Source: Methylobacterium terricola (GTDB taxonomy: Bacteria; Pseudomonadota; Alphaproteobacteria; Rhizobiales; Beijerinckiaceae). From it: a DNA stretch of 64,000 bases. The DNA is taken from NCBI RefSeq assembly GCF_006151805.1, contig NZ_VDDA01000001.1, forward strand, positions 685,794 through 749,793, in the 5' to 3' direction. Positions 36,168 to 45,208 of this stretch are shown here, one piece after another. A program made the position numbers and the translations under genes. The notes beneath the pieces are model-generated. The model did no database searches, was not told where the DNA came from, and worked only from the letters and a program-made list of their open reading frames with translations. Each line of letters opens with the position of its first letter. Positions within the stretch are counted from its first letter, which is position 1.

Positions 36168-37408
36168 GGCTTCGTCAGCGCCCATTGCGTCACCGGCATC
36201 GCCGGGCGCCAGCCGGTGAGATGGCCGACCGGCTCGGCCCGGGCGACCGACAGGCGCCGGAGGGTCCCGCGATGCTCGGCATGGAGGCGCAGCAGCAGGG
36301 CCTCGCTCTCCAGCGTCACCGCGTTGGCCACCAGGCGCCCGCCGGAGGGCAGGGCCTCGAGCACCGTCGCGACCAGGGCCGGGTCGGAGACGCCGCCGCC
36401 GAGGAAGGCCGCATCCGGCGCCGGCAGCCCGGCGAGGCACCCCGGCGCCCGGCCGACCACGACCGGGATGTCGGGCACGCCGAGATGACGGGCGTTGCGG
36501 CGGATGCGGTCGGCGCGCTCCTCGCGGGCCTCGACCGCGACCGCGCGGTTCGCCGGATGGCGCAGGCACCACTCGATGCTGATCGAGCCCGAGCCGGCGC
36601 CGACATCCCACAGCAGCTGTCCGGCGCGGGGGCGGAGGGCCGCCAGGGTGACGGCGCGGATCTCGGCCTTGGTGAGCTGCCCGTCATGCTCGAACCACCC
36701 GTCGTCGAGGCCGGCGCTGAGGGGAACCACCCGCGCATCGGGCTCGGCCACCACCTCGACCGCCACCGTGTTGAGCGGGTCGATCCCGTGATCCGGGAAA
36801 TCCGCCGCGAGGCCGGCGTGGCGGCGCTCGCGCGGGCCGCCCATCGCCTCGAGCACGGCGAGGCGCGAGCGCGGGAAGCCGCGCTCGGTGAGGAGTGCCG
36901 CGAGCTTGCCGGGCGTCGTCCCGTCCCAGGACAGGACGAGCAGCCGGGCGCCCGGCTGGAGGTGCGGGATCACCCGTTCCAGGGCGCGCCCGTGCAGGGT
37001 CAGGCACGCGGTTTCGGCCAGCGGCCAGCCGAGCCGGGACGCCGCGAGGCTGAAGGCGGACGGTTGGGGATACGCCACGATCTCGCCGGGTGGCACCAGA
37101 CGGGCCAGCTCGGCGCCGACGCCGTAATGGAACGGGTCGCCGGTGGCGAGCACGCAGGTCGGCTGCCCGCGCCGGGCGAGGATCGCCGGGTAGGCGTCCG
37201 TGAGCGGGCTCGGCCAGGCCAGGGCCTCGGCGGAAAGCGGTGCGGCGAGTTCCAGGTGGCGACGCCCGCCGACCACCAGCCCGGCCGCGTCGAGGGCGGC
37301 CGCGGCGGCGGGCGAGAGCCCGGCGCGCCCGTCCTCGCCGATGCCGACGATGGACAGCCAGGGGGCGACGCTCGACAGGGGCCGGGCCTCAGGCGAGAAG
37401 GCGGGCAT
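36164..37408 (-). CDS. cobL: CobL, precorrin-6Y C5,15-methyltransferase (decarboxylating)
   Basis: 414-residue fusion of CbiE and CbiT. The N-terminal tetrapyrrole methylase half ([19 protein letters not shown] near residue 17, [11 protein letters not shown] near residue 88) methylates C5. The C-terminal class I methyltransferase half ([13 protein letters not shown] near residue 270) decarboxylates and methylates C15. The ATG at 37408 is the last of three clustered Met codons and starts the natural length. It shares bases with the cobK start on the other strand, so the promoter must lie inside cobK or further upstream. The stop overlaps cobE. Confidence 0.93.
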   Translation of the reverse strand: MPAFSPEARPLSSVAPWLSIVGIGEDGRAGLSPAAAAALDAAGLVVGGRRHLELAAPLSAEALAWPSPLTDAYPAILARRGQPTCVLATGDPFHYGVGAELARLVPPGEIVAYPQPSAFSLAASRLGWPLAETACLTLHGRALERVIPHLQPGARLLVLSWDGTTPGKLAALLTERGFPRSRLAVLEAMGGPRERRHAGLAADFPDHGIDPLNTVAVEVVAEPDARVVPLSAGLDDGWFEHDGQLTKAEIRAVTLAALRPRAGQLLWDVGAGSGSISIEWCLRHPANRAVAVEAREERADRIRRNARHLGVPDIPVVVGRAPGCLAGLPAPDAAFLGGGVSDPALVATVLEALPSGGRLVANAVTLESEALLLRLHAEHRGTLRRLSVARAEPVGHLTGWRPAMPVTQWALTKP

Positions 37409-38162
37409 GCGCATCCTCATCCTGGGCGGCACCACCGAGGCGGCGAGCCTGGTCCGACGGCTCGCCGACCATCCCGATTACGACGTCACCCTGTCGCTCG
37501 CCGGTCGCACGGCGGCGCCCCTCGCCTTGCCGGCGCGCACCCGCATCGGGGGCTTCGGCGGTGTGGCGGGGCTCGCCGCGTATCTGCGCGCACATGGGAT
37601 CGAGGCGCTGATCGATGCCACCCATCCCTTCGCCCGTGTCATCTCCGGCAACGCCGCGGCGGCGCGCCGGGAGACCGGCGTGCCGCTCCTGGCGATCCGG
37701 CGCCCGGCCTGGACCAGCGAGCCCGGCGACGAGTGGCACGAGGTCGACAGCGTGGCGGAGGCCGTTCCGGTCCTCGGGACGGTGCCCCGCCGGGTCTTCC
37801 TCACCGTCGGCCGGCTCGAACTCGCCGCCTTCGCGGCGGCGCCCCGGCACCGCTACCTCGTGCGCACCATCGAGCCGGTCGGCGATGCCCTGCCGGGGAT
37901 CGACGTCACGGCGATCGAGGCCCGCGGCCCGTTCGACGCGGAACAGGAAGCCGCGCTGATGCGCCGCCACGGCGTCGACGTGCTGGTGACCAAGAATTCC
38001 GGCGGCACGGCCACCTACGGCAAGATCGCGGCGGCGCGGTCCCTGCGCCTGCCGGTGGTGATCGTGCGCCAGCCCGTCCTGCCGGAGGTGGAGCGGGTGG
38101 CCGATTCCCGCGCGGCGCTCGCCTGGCTCGAGGCTCATCGGGCGACCGATCGCGGCGTGTAG
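37407..38162 (+). CDS. cobK: CobK, precorrin-6A reductase
   Basis: 251-residue NADPH-dependent reductase of the precorrin-6x family. The N-terminal [19 protein letters not shown] binds the nucleotide. DATHPFARVISGNAA near residue 70 and VTKNSGGTATYGKIAAA near residue 200 are strong family motifs. It is the only plus-strand gene between cobL and cobJ. Its ATG overlaps the cobL start codon head to head, and its 3' end overlaps cobJ by 28 bp. Its upstream frame is antisense cobL. Confidence 0.93.
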   Translation: MRILILGGTTEAASLVRRLADHPDYDVTLSLAGRTAAPLALPARTRIGGFGGVAGLAAYLRAHGIEALIDATHPFARVISGNAAAARRETGVPLLAIRRPAWTSEPGDEWHEVDSVAEAVPVLGTVPRRVFLTVGRLELAAFAAAPRHRYLVRTIEPVGDALPGIDVTAIEARGPFDAEQEAALMRRHGVDVLVTKNSGGTATYGKIAAARSLRLPVVIVRQPVLPEVERVADSRAALAWLEAHRATDRGV

Positions 38163-38890
38163 ACGAAGGGCGTCCCGCCCGCGCGCGGGATCAGCCGGGT
38201 CGCGCTCGCCCCGATCATCACCAGGGTCGCCATGTCGGCCTCCGCCGCGCGGGCCTCGGCCAGCGGCAGGACGCGGATCGCCTCGTCCGGCCGGCCGACG
38301 GCGCGGGCGAGGATCACCGGCGTGTCGGGCGCGCGGTGCTCGGCGGCGAGCCCCAGAGCCGCGCCGAGCTGCCAGGGGCGCGCCCGCGAGATCGGGTTGT
38401 AGAGCGCGACGACGAGGTCGGCCGCGAGCACCGCGGCGAGTCGCGCGGTGATCACCTCCCAGGGCTTCAGGTTGTCGGACAGCGAGATCGCGCAGAAATC
38501 GCCGCCGAGCGGCGCGCCGACGCGCGCCGCCGCAGCCAGCATCGCGGTGATGCCGGGCTCGACCGTGATGGGAAGCCGCCGCCAGGCCGGATCGCCGGCC
38601 TCCAGCGCCTCGAAGACGGCCGCCGCCATCGCGAAGACCCCGGGATCGCCCCCCGACACCACCGCGACCCGGCGGCCGGCGGCGGCCAGTTCCAGGGCAT
38701 GGCGGGCGCGGTCGACCTCGACCCGGTTGTCGGAGGCGTGGCGCACGAGGCCCGGCCGCTCCGGCACCCGGGCGACGTAGGGAAAATAGCCGATCAGATC
38801 CTGCGCCGCGTCGAGCGCAGCGGTCGCGGCCGGCGTGAGGTAGCGCGGATCGCCGGGCCCGAGGCCGATCACCGTGACGGAGCCGCTCAC
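38135..38890 (-). CDS. cobJ: CobJ, precorrin-3B C17-methyltransferase
   Basis: 251-residue tetrapyrrole methylase that contracts the ring and methylates C17. The SAM motif VIGLGPGDPRYLTPAA is at the N-terminus, followed by YFPYVARVPERPG, then VSGGDPGVFAMAAAVFE near residue 80 and ALYNPISRARPWQLG near residue 165, all typical of CobJ/CbiH. The GTG start overlaps the cobI stop (GTGA). The C-terminus overlaps the convergent cobK by 28 bp. Confidence 0.94.
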   Translation of the reverse strand: MSGSVTVIGLGPGDPRYLTPAATAALDAAQDLIGYFPYVARVPERPGLVRHASDNRVEVDRARHALELAAAGRRVAVVSGGDPGVFAMAAAVFEALEAGDPAWRRLPITVEPGITAMLAAAARVGAPLGGDFCAISLSDNLKPWEVITARLAAVLAADLVVALYNPISRARPWQLGAALGLAAEHRAPDTPVILARAVGRPDEAIRVLPLAEARAAEADMATLVMIGASATRLIPRAGGTPFVYTPRSVAR

Positions 38891-39678
38891 GGCCGGCGGC
38901 CCTCGCCCGGCACCAGCACCATCGAGAAATAGGGGGCCAGGTCGTCCGGCTTCCGGAGGAGCGGGATCACGCTCTCGCCCGCCATGGTGCCGCGCTCGAC
39001 GTAGACGGCGCGGTCGATCAGCCCGGCCTCGGTCAACGCCGCGCGCACCTTCGGCAGGTGGCGGCCGAGCTTCATCACCACGGCGGCGTCGGTCTGCGAG
39101 AGGCGCGCCACCAGGGTGGCGTGGGGCAGGGTGGCCGGCAGGACCGTCAGCACGTCGTCACCCCAGGTGATCGGGGTGTTGGCCCGGGTCCAGCAGCCCG
39201 ACATGCCGGTGACGCCCGGGACGACCTCGACCGGGAAGCGGTCCTTCAGGCGGCGCCAGAGATGCATGAACGAGCCGTAGAAGAACGGATCGCCCTCCGA
39301 CAGGATCGCCACGTCGCGGCCGGCATCCAGGACCTCGGCGAGGCGCTCCGCCGCCTCGTCGTAGAAGCCGGCGAGCGCCGCCACGTAGGCCGGATCCTCG
39401 GGGTGCAGTTCGGTGGTGTAGGGATAGGGCAGCGGCCATTCGCGGGCGGAATCCTGCACCACCGCGTCGGCGATGGTGCGGGCATTGCCGCGCTTGCCGG
39501 CCTTGCAGAAATGCACGAGGTGGTGGGCGCGCTCCAGCACCCGCACCGCCCGCACGGTCAGGTAATCCGGGTCGCCCGGCCCCATCCCGACGCCGTAGAG
39601 CGTGCCGGTGACCGCCGTGCGCGGCGCCGACGGGATCTCGGCCGGGTCGGCCGCCATGAACTCCGATGCGCCGTCCAT
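38887..39678 (-). CDS. cobI: CobI, precorrin-2 C20-methyltransferase
   Basis: 263-residue tetrapyrrole methylase acting on precorrin-2 at C20, the entry to the corrin branch. LYGVGMGPGDPDYLTVRAV near residue 27 is the SAM motif. ILSEGDPFFYGSFMHLWRRL near residue 122 and VVPGVTGMSGCWTRA near residue 150 are CobI hallmarks. About 20 poorly conserved residues precede the domain. The ATG at 39678 overlaps the cobH stop (TGATG); its own stop overlaps cobJ (GTGA). Confidence 0.94.
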   Translation of the reverse strand: MDGASEFMAADPAEIPSAPRTAVTGTLYGVGMGPGDPDYLTVRAVRVLERAHHLVHFCKAGKRGNARTIADAVVQDSAREWPLPYPYTTELHPEDPAYVAALAGFYDEAAERLAEVLDAGRDVAILSEGDPFFYGSFMHLWRRLKDRFPVEVVPGVTGMSGCWTRANTPITWGDDVLTVLPATLPHATLVARLSQTDAAVVMKLGRHLPKVRAALTEAGLIDRAVYVERGTMAGESVIPLLRKPDDLAPYFSMVLVPGEGRRP

Positions 39679-40310
39679 CACTCGACCTCGTTGGCGAGCG
39701 CGTTGACGGCGGCCGCCGCCATGGCGCTGCCGCCGCGCCGGCCGCGCACCACGATGAACGGCACCCGCCCGTCGGCGGCCAGCGCGTCCTTCGATTCGGC
39801 GGCACCCACGAAGCCGACCGGCACGCCGATCACCGCCGCCGGGGGCGCCACGCCCTCGTCCAGCATCTCGAGCAGGCGGAACAGGGCGGTCGGCGCGTTG
39901 CCGACGGCGACGACCGAGCCGGCGAGCCGGTCGCGCCACAATTCCATCGCGGCGGCGGTGCGGGTCGTGTCGAGGGACTTGGCGAGGTCCGGCACCCGCG
40001 GGTCGGACAGGGTGCAGATCACCTCGTTGCCGGCCGGCAGGCGGGCCCGGGTGACCCCGTCGGCGACCATGCGGGCGTCGCACAGGATCGGGGCGCCGCG
40101 GCGGAGCGCGGCCTCCGCGGCCTCGGCGAAGTCCGGCGACAGGTCGATGTCGGTTGGCAGGTCGGTCATGCCGCAGGCATGGATCATCCGCACCGCCACC
40201 CGCTCGGCGGCGCCGTGGAAGCGCGCGAGGTCGGATTCGGCGCGGATCATGGCGAAGGAGCGCGCGTAGATGGCGGCGCCGTCGCGGATGTAGTCGAGGC
40301 GCGGATTCAT
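39678..40310 (-). CDS. cobH: CobH, precorrin-8X methylmutase
   Basis: 210-residue methylmutase that moves the C11 methyl to C12, giving hydrogenobyrinate. The N-terminus DYIRDGAAIYARSFAMIRAE and the segment RMIHACGMTDLP, holding the catalytic His (about residue 44), match the family, as do GNAPTALFRLLEML near residue 137 and PVGFVGAAESKDAL near residue 164. The ATG overlaps the cobG stop (ATGA) and the stop overlaps cobI (TGATG). Earlier in-frame sequence is antisense or out-of-frame to cobG. Confidence 0.94.
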   Translation of the reverse strand: MNPRLDYIRDGAAIYARSFAMIRAESDLARFHGAAERVAVRMIHACGMTDLPTDIDLSPDFAEAAEAALRRGAPILCDARMVADGVTRARLPAGNEVICTLSDPRVPDLAKSLDTTRTAAAMELWRDRLAGSVVAVGNAPTALFRLLEMLDEGVAPPAAVIGVPVGFVGAAESKDALAADGRVPFIVVRGRRGGSAMAAAAVNALANEVE

Positions 40311-41674
40311 GCGGGCTCCCGGAATGCGTCTCTCACGTCGGAGGGGACTTGCGTGCTCTCTAGCCGCTCCAGCACCGCACCGAAAGTGAGCACGAGTCCG
40401 GTCTCGGTGCCGGCGTGGCCCTGCGGCACCACCCCGTAGCGGCCGTCCGGACGGCCGACCAGGGTCAGGGTGGCGGGGCCGGGCTGGGCGCAGCCCTTCG
40501 GGCAGCCGGAGACGTGGGCGGTGGCGCCGAGCCTTGCCAGATGCGCGAAGGCGGCAGCGAGGCGAGGCGCATCGTCCTGCGCCGGCGTGCCGCCGGAGGC
40601 GCAGGCCGGCGCGCCCGGGCAAGCGGCGACCGCCCGGCGCGGATCGGCGGGATCGACGATCAGGCCGGCGGCCTCGGCCGCGTCGCGCAGGGCGGCGGCT
40701 CCGGACGCCTCGCGGCCGGTGAGCGCGACGCCGCGGCTCGGCGTGAGGGCGAGGCGGCCGTCGCCATGGGCCTCGCTCCAGCCGGCGAGGCGGTCGAGGA
40801 GGGTGGCGTCGCAGCGGCCGAAGGGCAGCTCGGCGAGGAAGGTGCGGCCGTGCAGGCCGGCCGGGAGCGCCGCGGTCGCCGGGGGCGCCTCCCCCGGGGC
40901 GAGCCCGGCCAGGAGGGTGCCGCGCTGCGCGTCGGACAGGCCGCGCATCCGGCGGGCGCCGGAGAAGGCGAGGCCGTCGAGGAGGGCGCGCAGGGCGGCG
41001 AGGGCGACGGGGGCAGGGAGCGGCGCGAGCCAGATCGGGCCGGTCGGGGTGGCGACGGCGAGGTGGAGTGGGGGCAGTCGCTCCTCCGCTCCGTCCGGGT
41101 GGTGTGCGCGTCGAACCGAGCGCATGTCCTCTTCCCGCCCGCGGGGAGAGGAGACGGCCCGCGTCTCATTCGGTGACAGCGGAGCGAGATGAGGACCCGC
41201 GTCGGCGGCCAGGCGCACCCACAGATCCGCCTCGACCGGCCCGAGCCCGCCGGCCGGATCCTCCACTGCCACCAGGGTCTTGGCCGGCAGTCCCCTCACC
41301 TCGCGGCCGATCGCCTCGATCGCCGCGACGACGGCGAGTCCATCCGCTCCGGCGAGGGCGGCGCCGAGCGTCAGCCGCTGCGGCCCGCCATCGTGGCGCA
41401 CGTCGCTCAGACCCGCCTCGGCCAGGATCGCCGCCACCCGGGCATGGCTTTCCGCCGTCACGCCGCGAATCTGCAGGTTGCCCCGCGCCGTCACGTCGAG
41501 GAGGCCGTTGCCGCCCTCCCGGGCCGCGCGCGCCGCGGCGCGGGCCTGGATCGCGGTCATCCGGCCGGCGACCGGATGGAGCCGCACCAGCAGCCCGTCG
41601 CCGGTCGGCATCGGCCGGGCGAGGCCCGGGCACCATCCGCGGCGAGGCGCCGGCATGACGGGAGCGGGGGTCAT
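40307..41674 (-). CDS. cobG: CobG, precorrin-3B synthase, with an apparent repeat-derived insertion
   Basis: 455-residue siroheme/Fe-S-type monooxygenase of the nitrite/sulfite reductase family that oxidises precorrin-3A with O2, so the organism uses the aerobic B12 route. The N-terminal ferredoxin-like half starts with GWCPGLARPMPTGDGLLVRL. The cluster ligands are in ACPGAPACASG near residue 370 and SGCPKGCAQPG near residue 410. Between GPHLAPLSP (about residue 165) and LHLAVATPTGPIWLAPLP (about residue 200) lies a charged 35-38 residue stretch. It is encoded by a palindromic repeat and looks inserted. Coupled to cobN and cobH by ATGA overlaps. Confidence 0.92.
   Translation of the reverse strand: MTPAPVMPAPRRGWCPGLARPMPTGDGLLVRLHPVAGRMTAIQARAAARAAREGGNGLLDVTARGNLQIRGVTAESHARVAAILAEAGLSDVRHDGGPQRLTLGAALAGADGLAVVAAIEAIGREVRGLPAKTLVAVEDPAGGLGPVEADLWVRLAADAGPHLAPLSPNETRAVSSPRGREEDMRSVRRAHHPDGAEERLPPLHLAVATPTGPIWLAPLPAPVALAALRALLDGLAFSGARRMRGLSDAQRGTLLAGLAPGEAPPATAALPAGLHGRTFLAELPFGRCDATLLDRLAGWSEAHGDGRLALTPSRGVALTGREASGAAALRDAAEAAGLIVDPADPRRAVAACPGAPACASGGTPAQDDAPRLAAAFAHLARLGATAHVSGCPKGCAQPGPATLTLVGRPDGRYGVVPQGHAGTETGLVLTFGAVLERLESTQVPSDVRDAFREPA
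41075..41195 (-). repeat. palindromic repeat inserted in frame in cobG
   Basis: About 120 bp with a central stem TCCTCTTCCC/GGGGAGAGGA (41127-41136 and 41143-41152, nine of ten paired). Outer complementary blocks CTCCGCT near 41090 and AGCGGAG near 41178 also pair. The stem resembles the GC-rich arms at 45147-45176 and the elements in the cox cluster. It keeps the cobG frame open, encoding a charged Arg/Glu/His-rich segment. Exact ends are estimates. Confidence 0.65.
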
Positions 41675-44600
41675 TCGGCGGCCTCGCAGGCGTCGAGGGC
41701 GGCGAGCGAATTGCGCCGGCTGCGCCACAGGCCGCGGTCGCGCAAGGCGGCGAACCGCTCGCGGAGCGCCTGGGCGACGCCCGGATTGGCCGCCTCGATC
41801 GCCGCCAGCACGTCCTCGTCGCCGAGATAGGCGTCGTAGAGCCGGTCGATCTCGGCATCCGGGACCGCGTCGGTGGCGGCGGCCATCACGAACACCGCGT
41901 CGAGCCCCTGCGCCAGCTCCTGCGCCCCGCGCCAGCCGTGGCGCAGTTGCGCGGCGATCCAGCGCGGATGGGCGAGGCGGCCGCGTACCAGCCGGGCGAC
42001 GTCCTCGCGGGCGGTGCGGGCCCGGGGCGCCTCGGGGCGGCTGGTGTCGAGGCTGTAGAGGACCGGCGCGGCGCCGAGCGACGCCGCCGCGGCCGAGAAC
42101 CCGCCCATCGCGTCGGCGCCGGCGTCGCCGTCGAGGAGGTCGCGCTCGGCGACGTCGAAGGCGTGGAGATAGGCATCCGCCGCCGCGACCCGGGCGGCGA
42201 AATCGGCGTCGCCGGCGCCCGCAGCCTCCGCGGTGGCGCCGAGATAGGCCCGGGCGAGATCGCCGCGGTCGGTCCAGTCCCCGTCGAGGGCGAGCGCGGC
42301 GGTGCCGGCGCCGTAGCGGCCGGGCGCCGCGCCGAACACCCGCGCCGGCGCCTCGCCGCGGCGACGGGCCGCGGCCAGCGGGTTGTCGGCATCGTCCTCG
42401 TCGCGGCCGGCGACCGCCCAGGCGGCGCGGTCGAGGAGGGCCAGGGTATCCGGGAAGGTGTCGCGGAAGGCGCCGGAGACCCGGACCGTCACGTCGATCC
42501 GCGGCCGGTCGAGGAGGGCGAGCGGCAGCACCTCGAAGCCGGTGACACGGGTCGAGGCGTGGTCCCAGGTCGGGCGCACGCCCATCAGCGCGAGCGCCTG
42601 CGCCACGTCCTCGCCGCCGGTGCGCAGGGTCGGCGAGGCCCACAGGTCCATGACCAGGCGGGCCGGATACTCGCCCTCGTCCTGCAGGTAGCGGCGCACC
42701 ACCTCGGCGGCGGCCTTCTCGCCCAGCATCGCGGCGGCCCGGGTCGGCAGGGCACGGGGATCGAGGGTCGCGAGGTTGCGCCCCGTGGGCAGAACGTCGG
42801 CCCGGCCGCGGGCCGGCGAGCCGGCGGGGCCGGGCGGCACGAAGCGGCCGTCGAGGGCGGCCAGCAGACCGGCCCGCTCGGCCGGGCCGCATTCCGCGTG
42901 AGGCTCGGGCGCCGCGCCGAAAACGTGCAGCCCGTCGCGCATCGTCACCTCGGCGAGATCGCACAGATGCGCGTCGAGGGCGGCCAGCGCATCCGGCATC
43001 GCGGTCGCCCGGTCGATCCCGGCCGCGGCGAGGAGGCCTGCATCCTCGGCCCGCTCCAGGATCCCGCGGGCGATCAGGTCGGCCCGGCGCGGATCGAGCA
43101 CGGTGGCGGCGGAATATTCCTCGACGAGCTCGCGCAGGGTCGCGGCCTCCGGGTCGAGGCCGGCGGCGGCGGTCTCGGGCGGCAGGTGGCCGATCGTGAC
43201 CGCGCCGATGCGGCGCTTGGCCGGGGCCGCCTCGCCGGGATCGTCGACGATGAAGGGATAGACCACCGGCAGCGCCCCGACGGCGAGGGCCGGCCAGCAG
43301 GCGGGCGAGAGCGCCACGGCCTTGCCGGGCAGCCACTCGGTGGTGCCGTGGGTGCCGAGATGGATCAGCGCGTCGCATCCCTCGCGCAAGGCGAGATGGA
43401 AGGCGAGATAGGCGTGGGCCGGGACCGCGTCGGGGTCGTGGTAGCCGGCCTTGCGGTCGCCCTTGTGGCCACGGTCGGGCTGGAGCGCCACCCGCACGTG
43501 GCCCGCCCGCACCGCCCGGAACCGGAACGCGCCGTCGCGGCAGGCCGGATCATCGGCGGGCTCGCCCCATTCCGCCGCCAGGGCGTCGCGGGCCGCCTCC
43601 GGCAGCCGGGCGCGCCAGGCCTCGTAGGCATCGAGCGGCACCGACAGGGCCTCGTCGCCCTCGGTCAGCCGGCGCATCAGGGCATCCGGCTCCGGGATGT
43701 CGGCGACCGCGTAGCCCTCGCAGGCCAGGAGGGCGAGGATGGCGCACGCGCTCGCCGGCGTGTCGAGCCCGACCGCGAAGCCGGCCCGGCCACCCCGTGC
43801 CGGGTAGTCGGACAGGACGAGGGCGAGGCGGCGCTCCGCCCGCGGAATCGCCGCGAGGCGGGCCCAGGCCGCGGCCCGGTCGGCGGTGGCACTGATCCCG
43901 GCGAAATCCGGAACGGCGCGGCGCTCGCGATAGCCCTCGACCTCCCGCGCCTCCTCCTTGTGCGAGATCGGGAAGCCGGCGAGCCGCCCGTCGAATTCCG
44001 GCAGGGCCACCTGCATGGCGAGGTCGGCGGCGCTGAGCCCCCGGGCCGAGGCCGCCCAGGCATCGCGGCCCGACCCGACCGTGAAGGCCTGGATGACCGG
44101 GCAATCGGCGGCATCGAGCACGAAGCCGGCATCGTCCCGGGCCGAGAACGCGGTGGCGGCGACGATCACGGCGGGGCGATGCGCGGCCACCGCCTGCCGC
44201 AGGACGGCGACCGCCTCCGGGTCCTTGAGGCTTGCGAGCGCCACGATGGTGGGGCTGAGGCCCCGCTCCCACAGGGCCGCCGCCAGCGCAGCGGCCGGCG
44301 CGGTATCGCCGCCGAGGATCGCCGAGCGGTAGACCAGCACCAGGGCGCGGGGCAGGGGCGAGGCGGAGCCGAGTTCCGCGCGGGGGCCGCAGCCCGGGCA
44401 CCAGGCGAAACCCCGGGGCAGGGCGCGCGGCGGCTCGGGGTGCACCGGCCAGCCGAGCTCGGCGGCGATCCGGGTCAGGAGCCGCCGCAGGTTCTCGGGG
44501 CCGCCGGCGCGGAAATACGCGTCGAGGGTGGCGAGCAGCTCCGCCGCCACCGTCGAGACGGCGTCGAGGCGCGGGTCGGGCCGGTCGTCGCCCGGCAGCA

Positions 44601-44937
44601 CCGCGAGGGGGATGCCGTGCGCGCGGCAGGTCTCGGCCAGCCGCTCGACGCCGTAGCGCCAGTAATCGAGCCCGCCGAGGCAGCGCACCAGCACGAAGCG
44701 GGCCCGCGCGACCACGGCATCGGCGTAGAGGTCGACCGAGAGCGGGTGACGCAGCTGCGCGAGCTTCGCCAGCCGCAGGCTCGGCCGGTCGCCCGGCAGC
44801 GCGGCCTGGGCGCCCGCGAGCCCGGCGAGGTCGGAATCCGTGAAGGACAGGGCCACGACGTCGCCGGGCGCCTGGCCGAGATCGACCGCCGCCTCGCCCT
44901 CGTCGAGGGACACCGCATCGATGCGCAGGAGGTGCAT
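41671..44937 (-). CDS. cobN: CobN, cobaltochelatase large subunit
   Basis: 1088-residue CobN/magnesium-chelatase H family subunit that, with CobS and CobT encoded elsewhere, inserts cobalt into hydrogenobyrinate a,c-diamide. The N-terminus MHLLRIDAVSLDEGEAAVDL and the segment CLGGLDYWRYGVERL are conserved. The catalytic core contains HLGTHGTTEWLPGKAVALSP near residue 520, the usual metal/tetrapyrrole region. Length is close to the family value (about 1,100-1,275). The stop overlaps cobG (ATGA). It is separated from cobW by 271 bp that contain two hairpins. Confidence 0.95.
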   Translation of the reverse strand: MHLLRIDAVSLDEGEAAVDLGQAPGDVVALSFTDSDLAGLAGAQAALPGDRPSLRLAKLAQLRHPLSVDLYADAVVARARFVLVRCLGGLDYWRYGVERLAETCRAHGIPLAVLPGDDRPDPRLDAVSTVAAELLATLDAYFRAGGPENLRRLLTRIAAELGWPVHPEPPRALPRGFAWCPGCGPRAELGSASPLPRALVLVYRSAILGGDTAPAAALAAALWERGLSPTIVALASLKDPEAVAVLRQAVAAHRPAVIVAATAFSARDDAGFVLDAADCPVIQAFTVGSGRDAWAASARGLSAADLAMQVALPEFDGRLAGFPISHKEEAREVEGYRERRAVPDFAGISATADRAAAWARLAAIPRAERRLALVLSDYPARGGRAGFAVGLDTPASACAILALLACEGYAVADIPEPDALMRRLTEGDEALSVPLDAYEAWRARLPEAARDALAAEWGEPADDPACRDGAFRFRAVRAGHVRVALQPDRGHKGDRKAGYHDPDAVPAHAYLAFHLALREGCDALIHLGTHGTTEWLPGKAVALSPACWPALAVGALPVVYPFIVDDPGEAAPAKRRIGAVTIGHLPPETAAAGLDPEAATLRELVEEYSAATVLDPRRADLIARGILERAEDAGLLAAAGIDRATAMPDALAALDAHLCDLAEVTMRDGLHVFGAAPEPHAECGPAERAGLLAALDGRFVPPGPAGSPARGRADVLPTGRNLATLDPRALPTRAAAMLGEKAAAEVVRRYLQDEGEYPARLVMDLWASPTLRTGGEDVAQALALMGVRPTWDHASTRVTGFEVLPLALLDRPRIDVTVRVSGAFRDTFPDTLALLDRAAWAVAGRDEDDADNPLAAARRRGEAPARVFGAAPGRYGAGTAALALDGDWTDRGDLARAYLGATAEAAGAGDADFAARVAAADAYLHAFDVAERDLLDGDAGADAMGGFSAAAASLGAAPVLYSLDTSRPEAPRARTAREDVARLVRGRLAHPRWIAAQLRHGWRGAQELAQGLDAVFVMAAATDAVPDAEIDRLYDAYLGDEDVLAAIEAANPGVAQALRERFAALRDRGLWRSRRNSLAALDACEAAE

Positions 44938-45208
44938 CGGTTCTCAGGTCCTCAAGGCCGCACGGATTGGTGTCTGGCGCTCGTCCCGGCGCTCCTGCCG
45001 GGGGACGAACCCTGCGCGCTCCAGCACCGCGGCGCGGGCTCTACCATGCGATGCCCTCCTCCTGGGCTGGTATTCGTCCCGGTCGGGGGCGACGCGATGG
45101 TGAGGATGCACCTCGGACGTCCCGGCCGAGACGGACAACGCCGGTCTCCCCTTTCCCCGCGGGCGGGGAGAGGGGACAGGCGCACGACCGGCGGGGTGAC
45201 TCCCGCCC
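44938..45208. other. cobW-cobN spacer with two hairpins and a GC-rich palindromic repeat
   Basis: TCGTCCCGGC (44981-44990) pairs with GCCGGGGGACGA (44997-45008, two bulged bases). TCCCCTTTCCCCGC (45147-45160) pairs with GCGGGGAGAGGGGA (45163-45176), 13 of 14 positions, and resembles the repeat in cobG. These could attenuate transcription between cobW and cobN. No gene is seen. Confidence 0.5.

Noticed and set aside
40307..43378. 1023-codon frame merging cobG with upstream sequence
   Set aside because: The upstream part is cobN read out of frame; cobG starts at the ATG overlapping the cobN stop.
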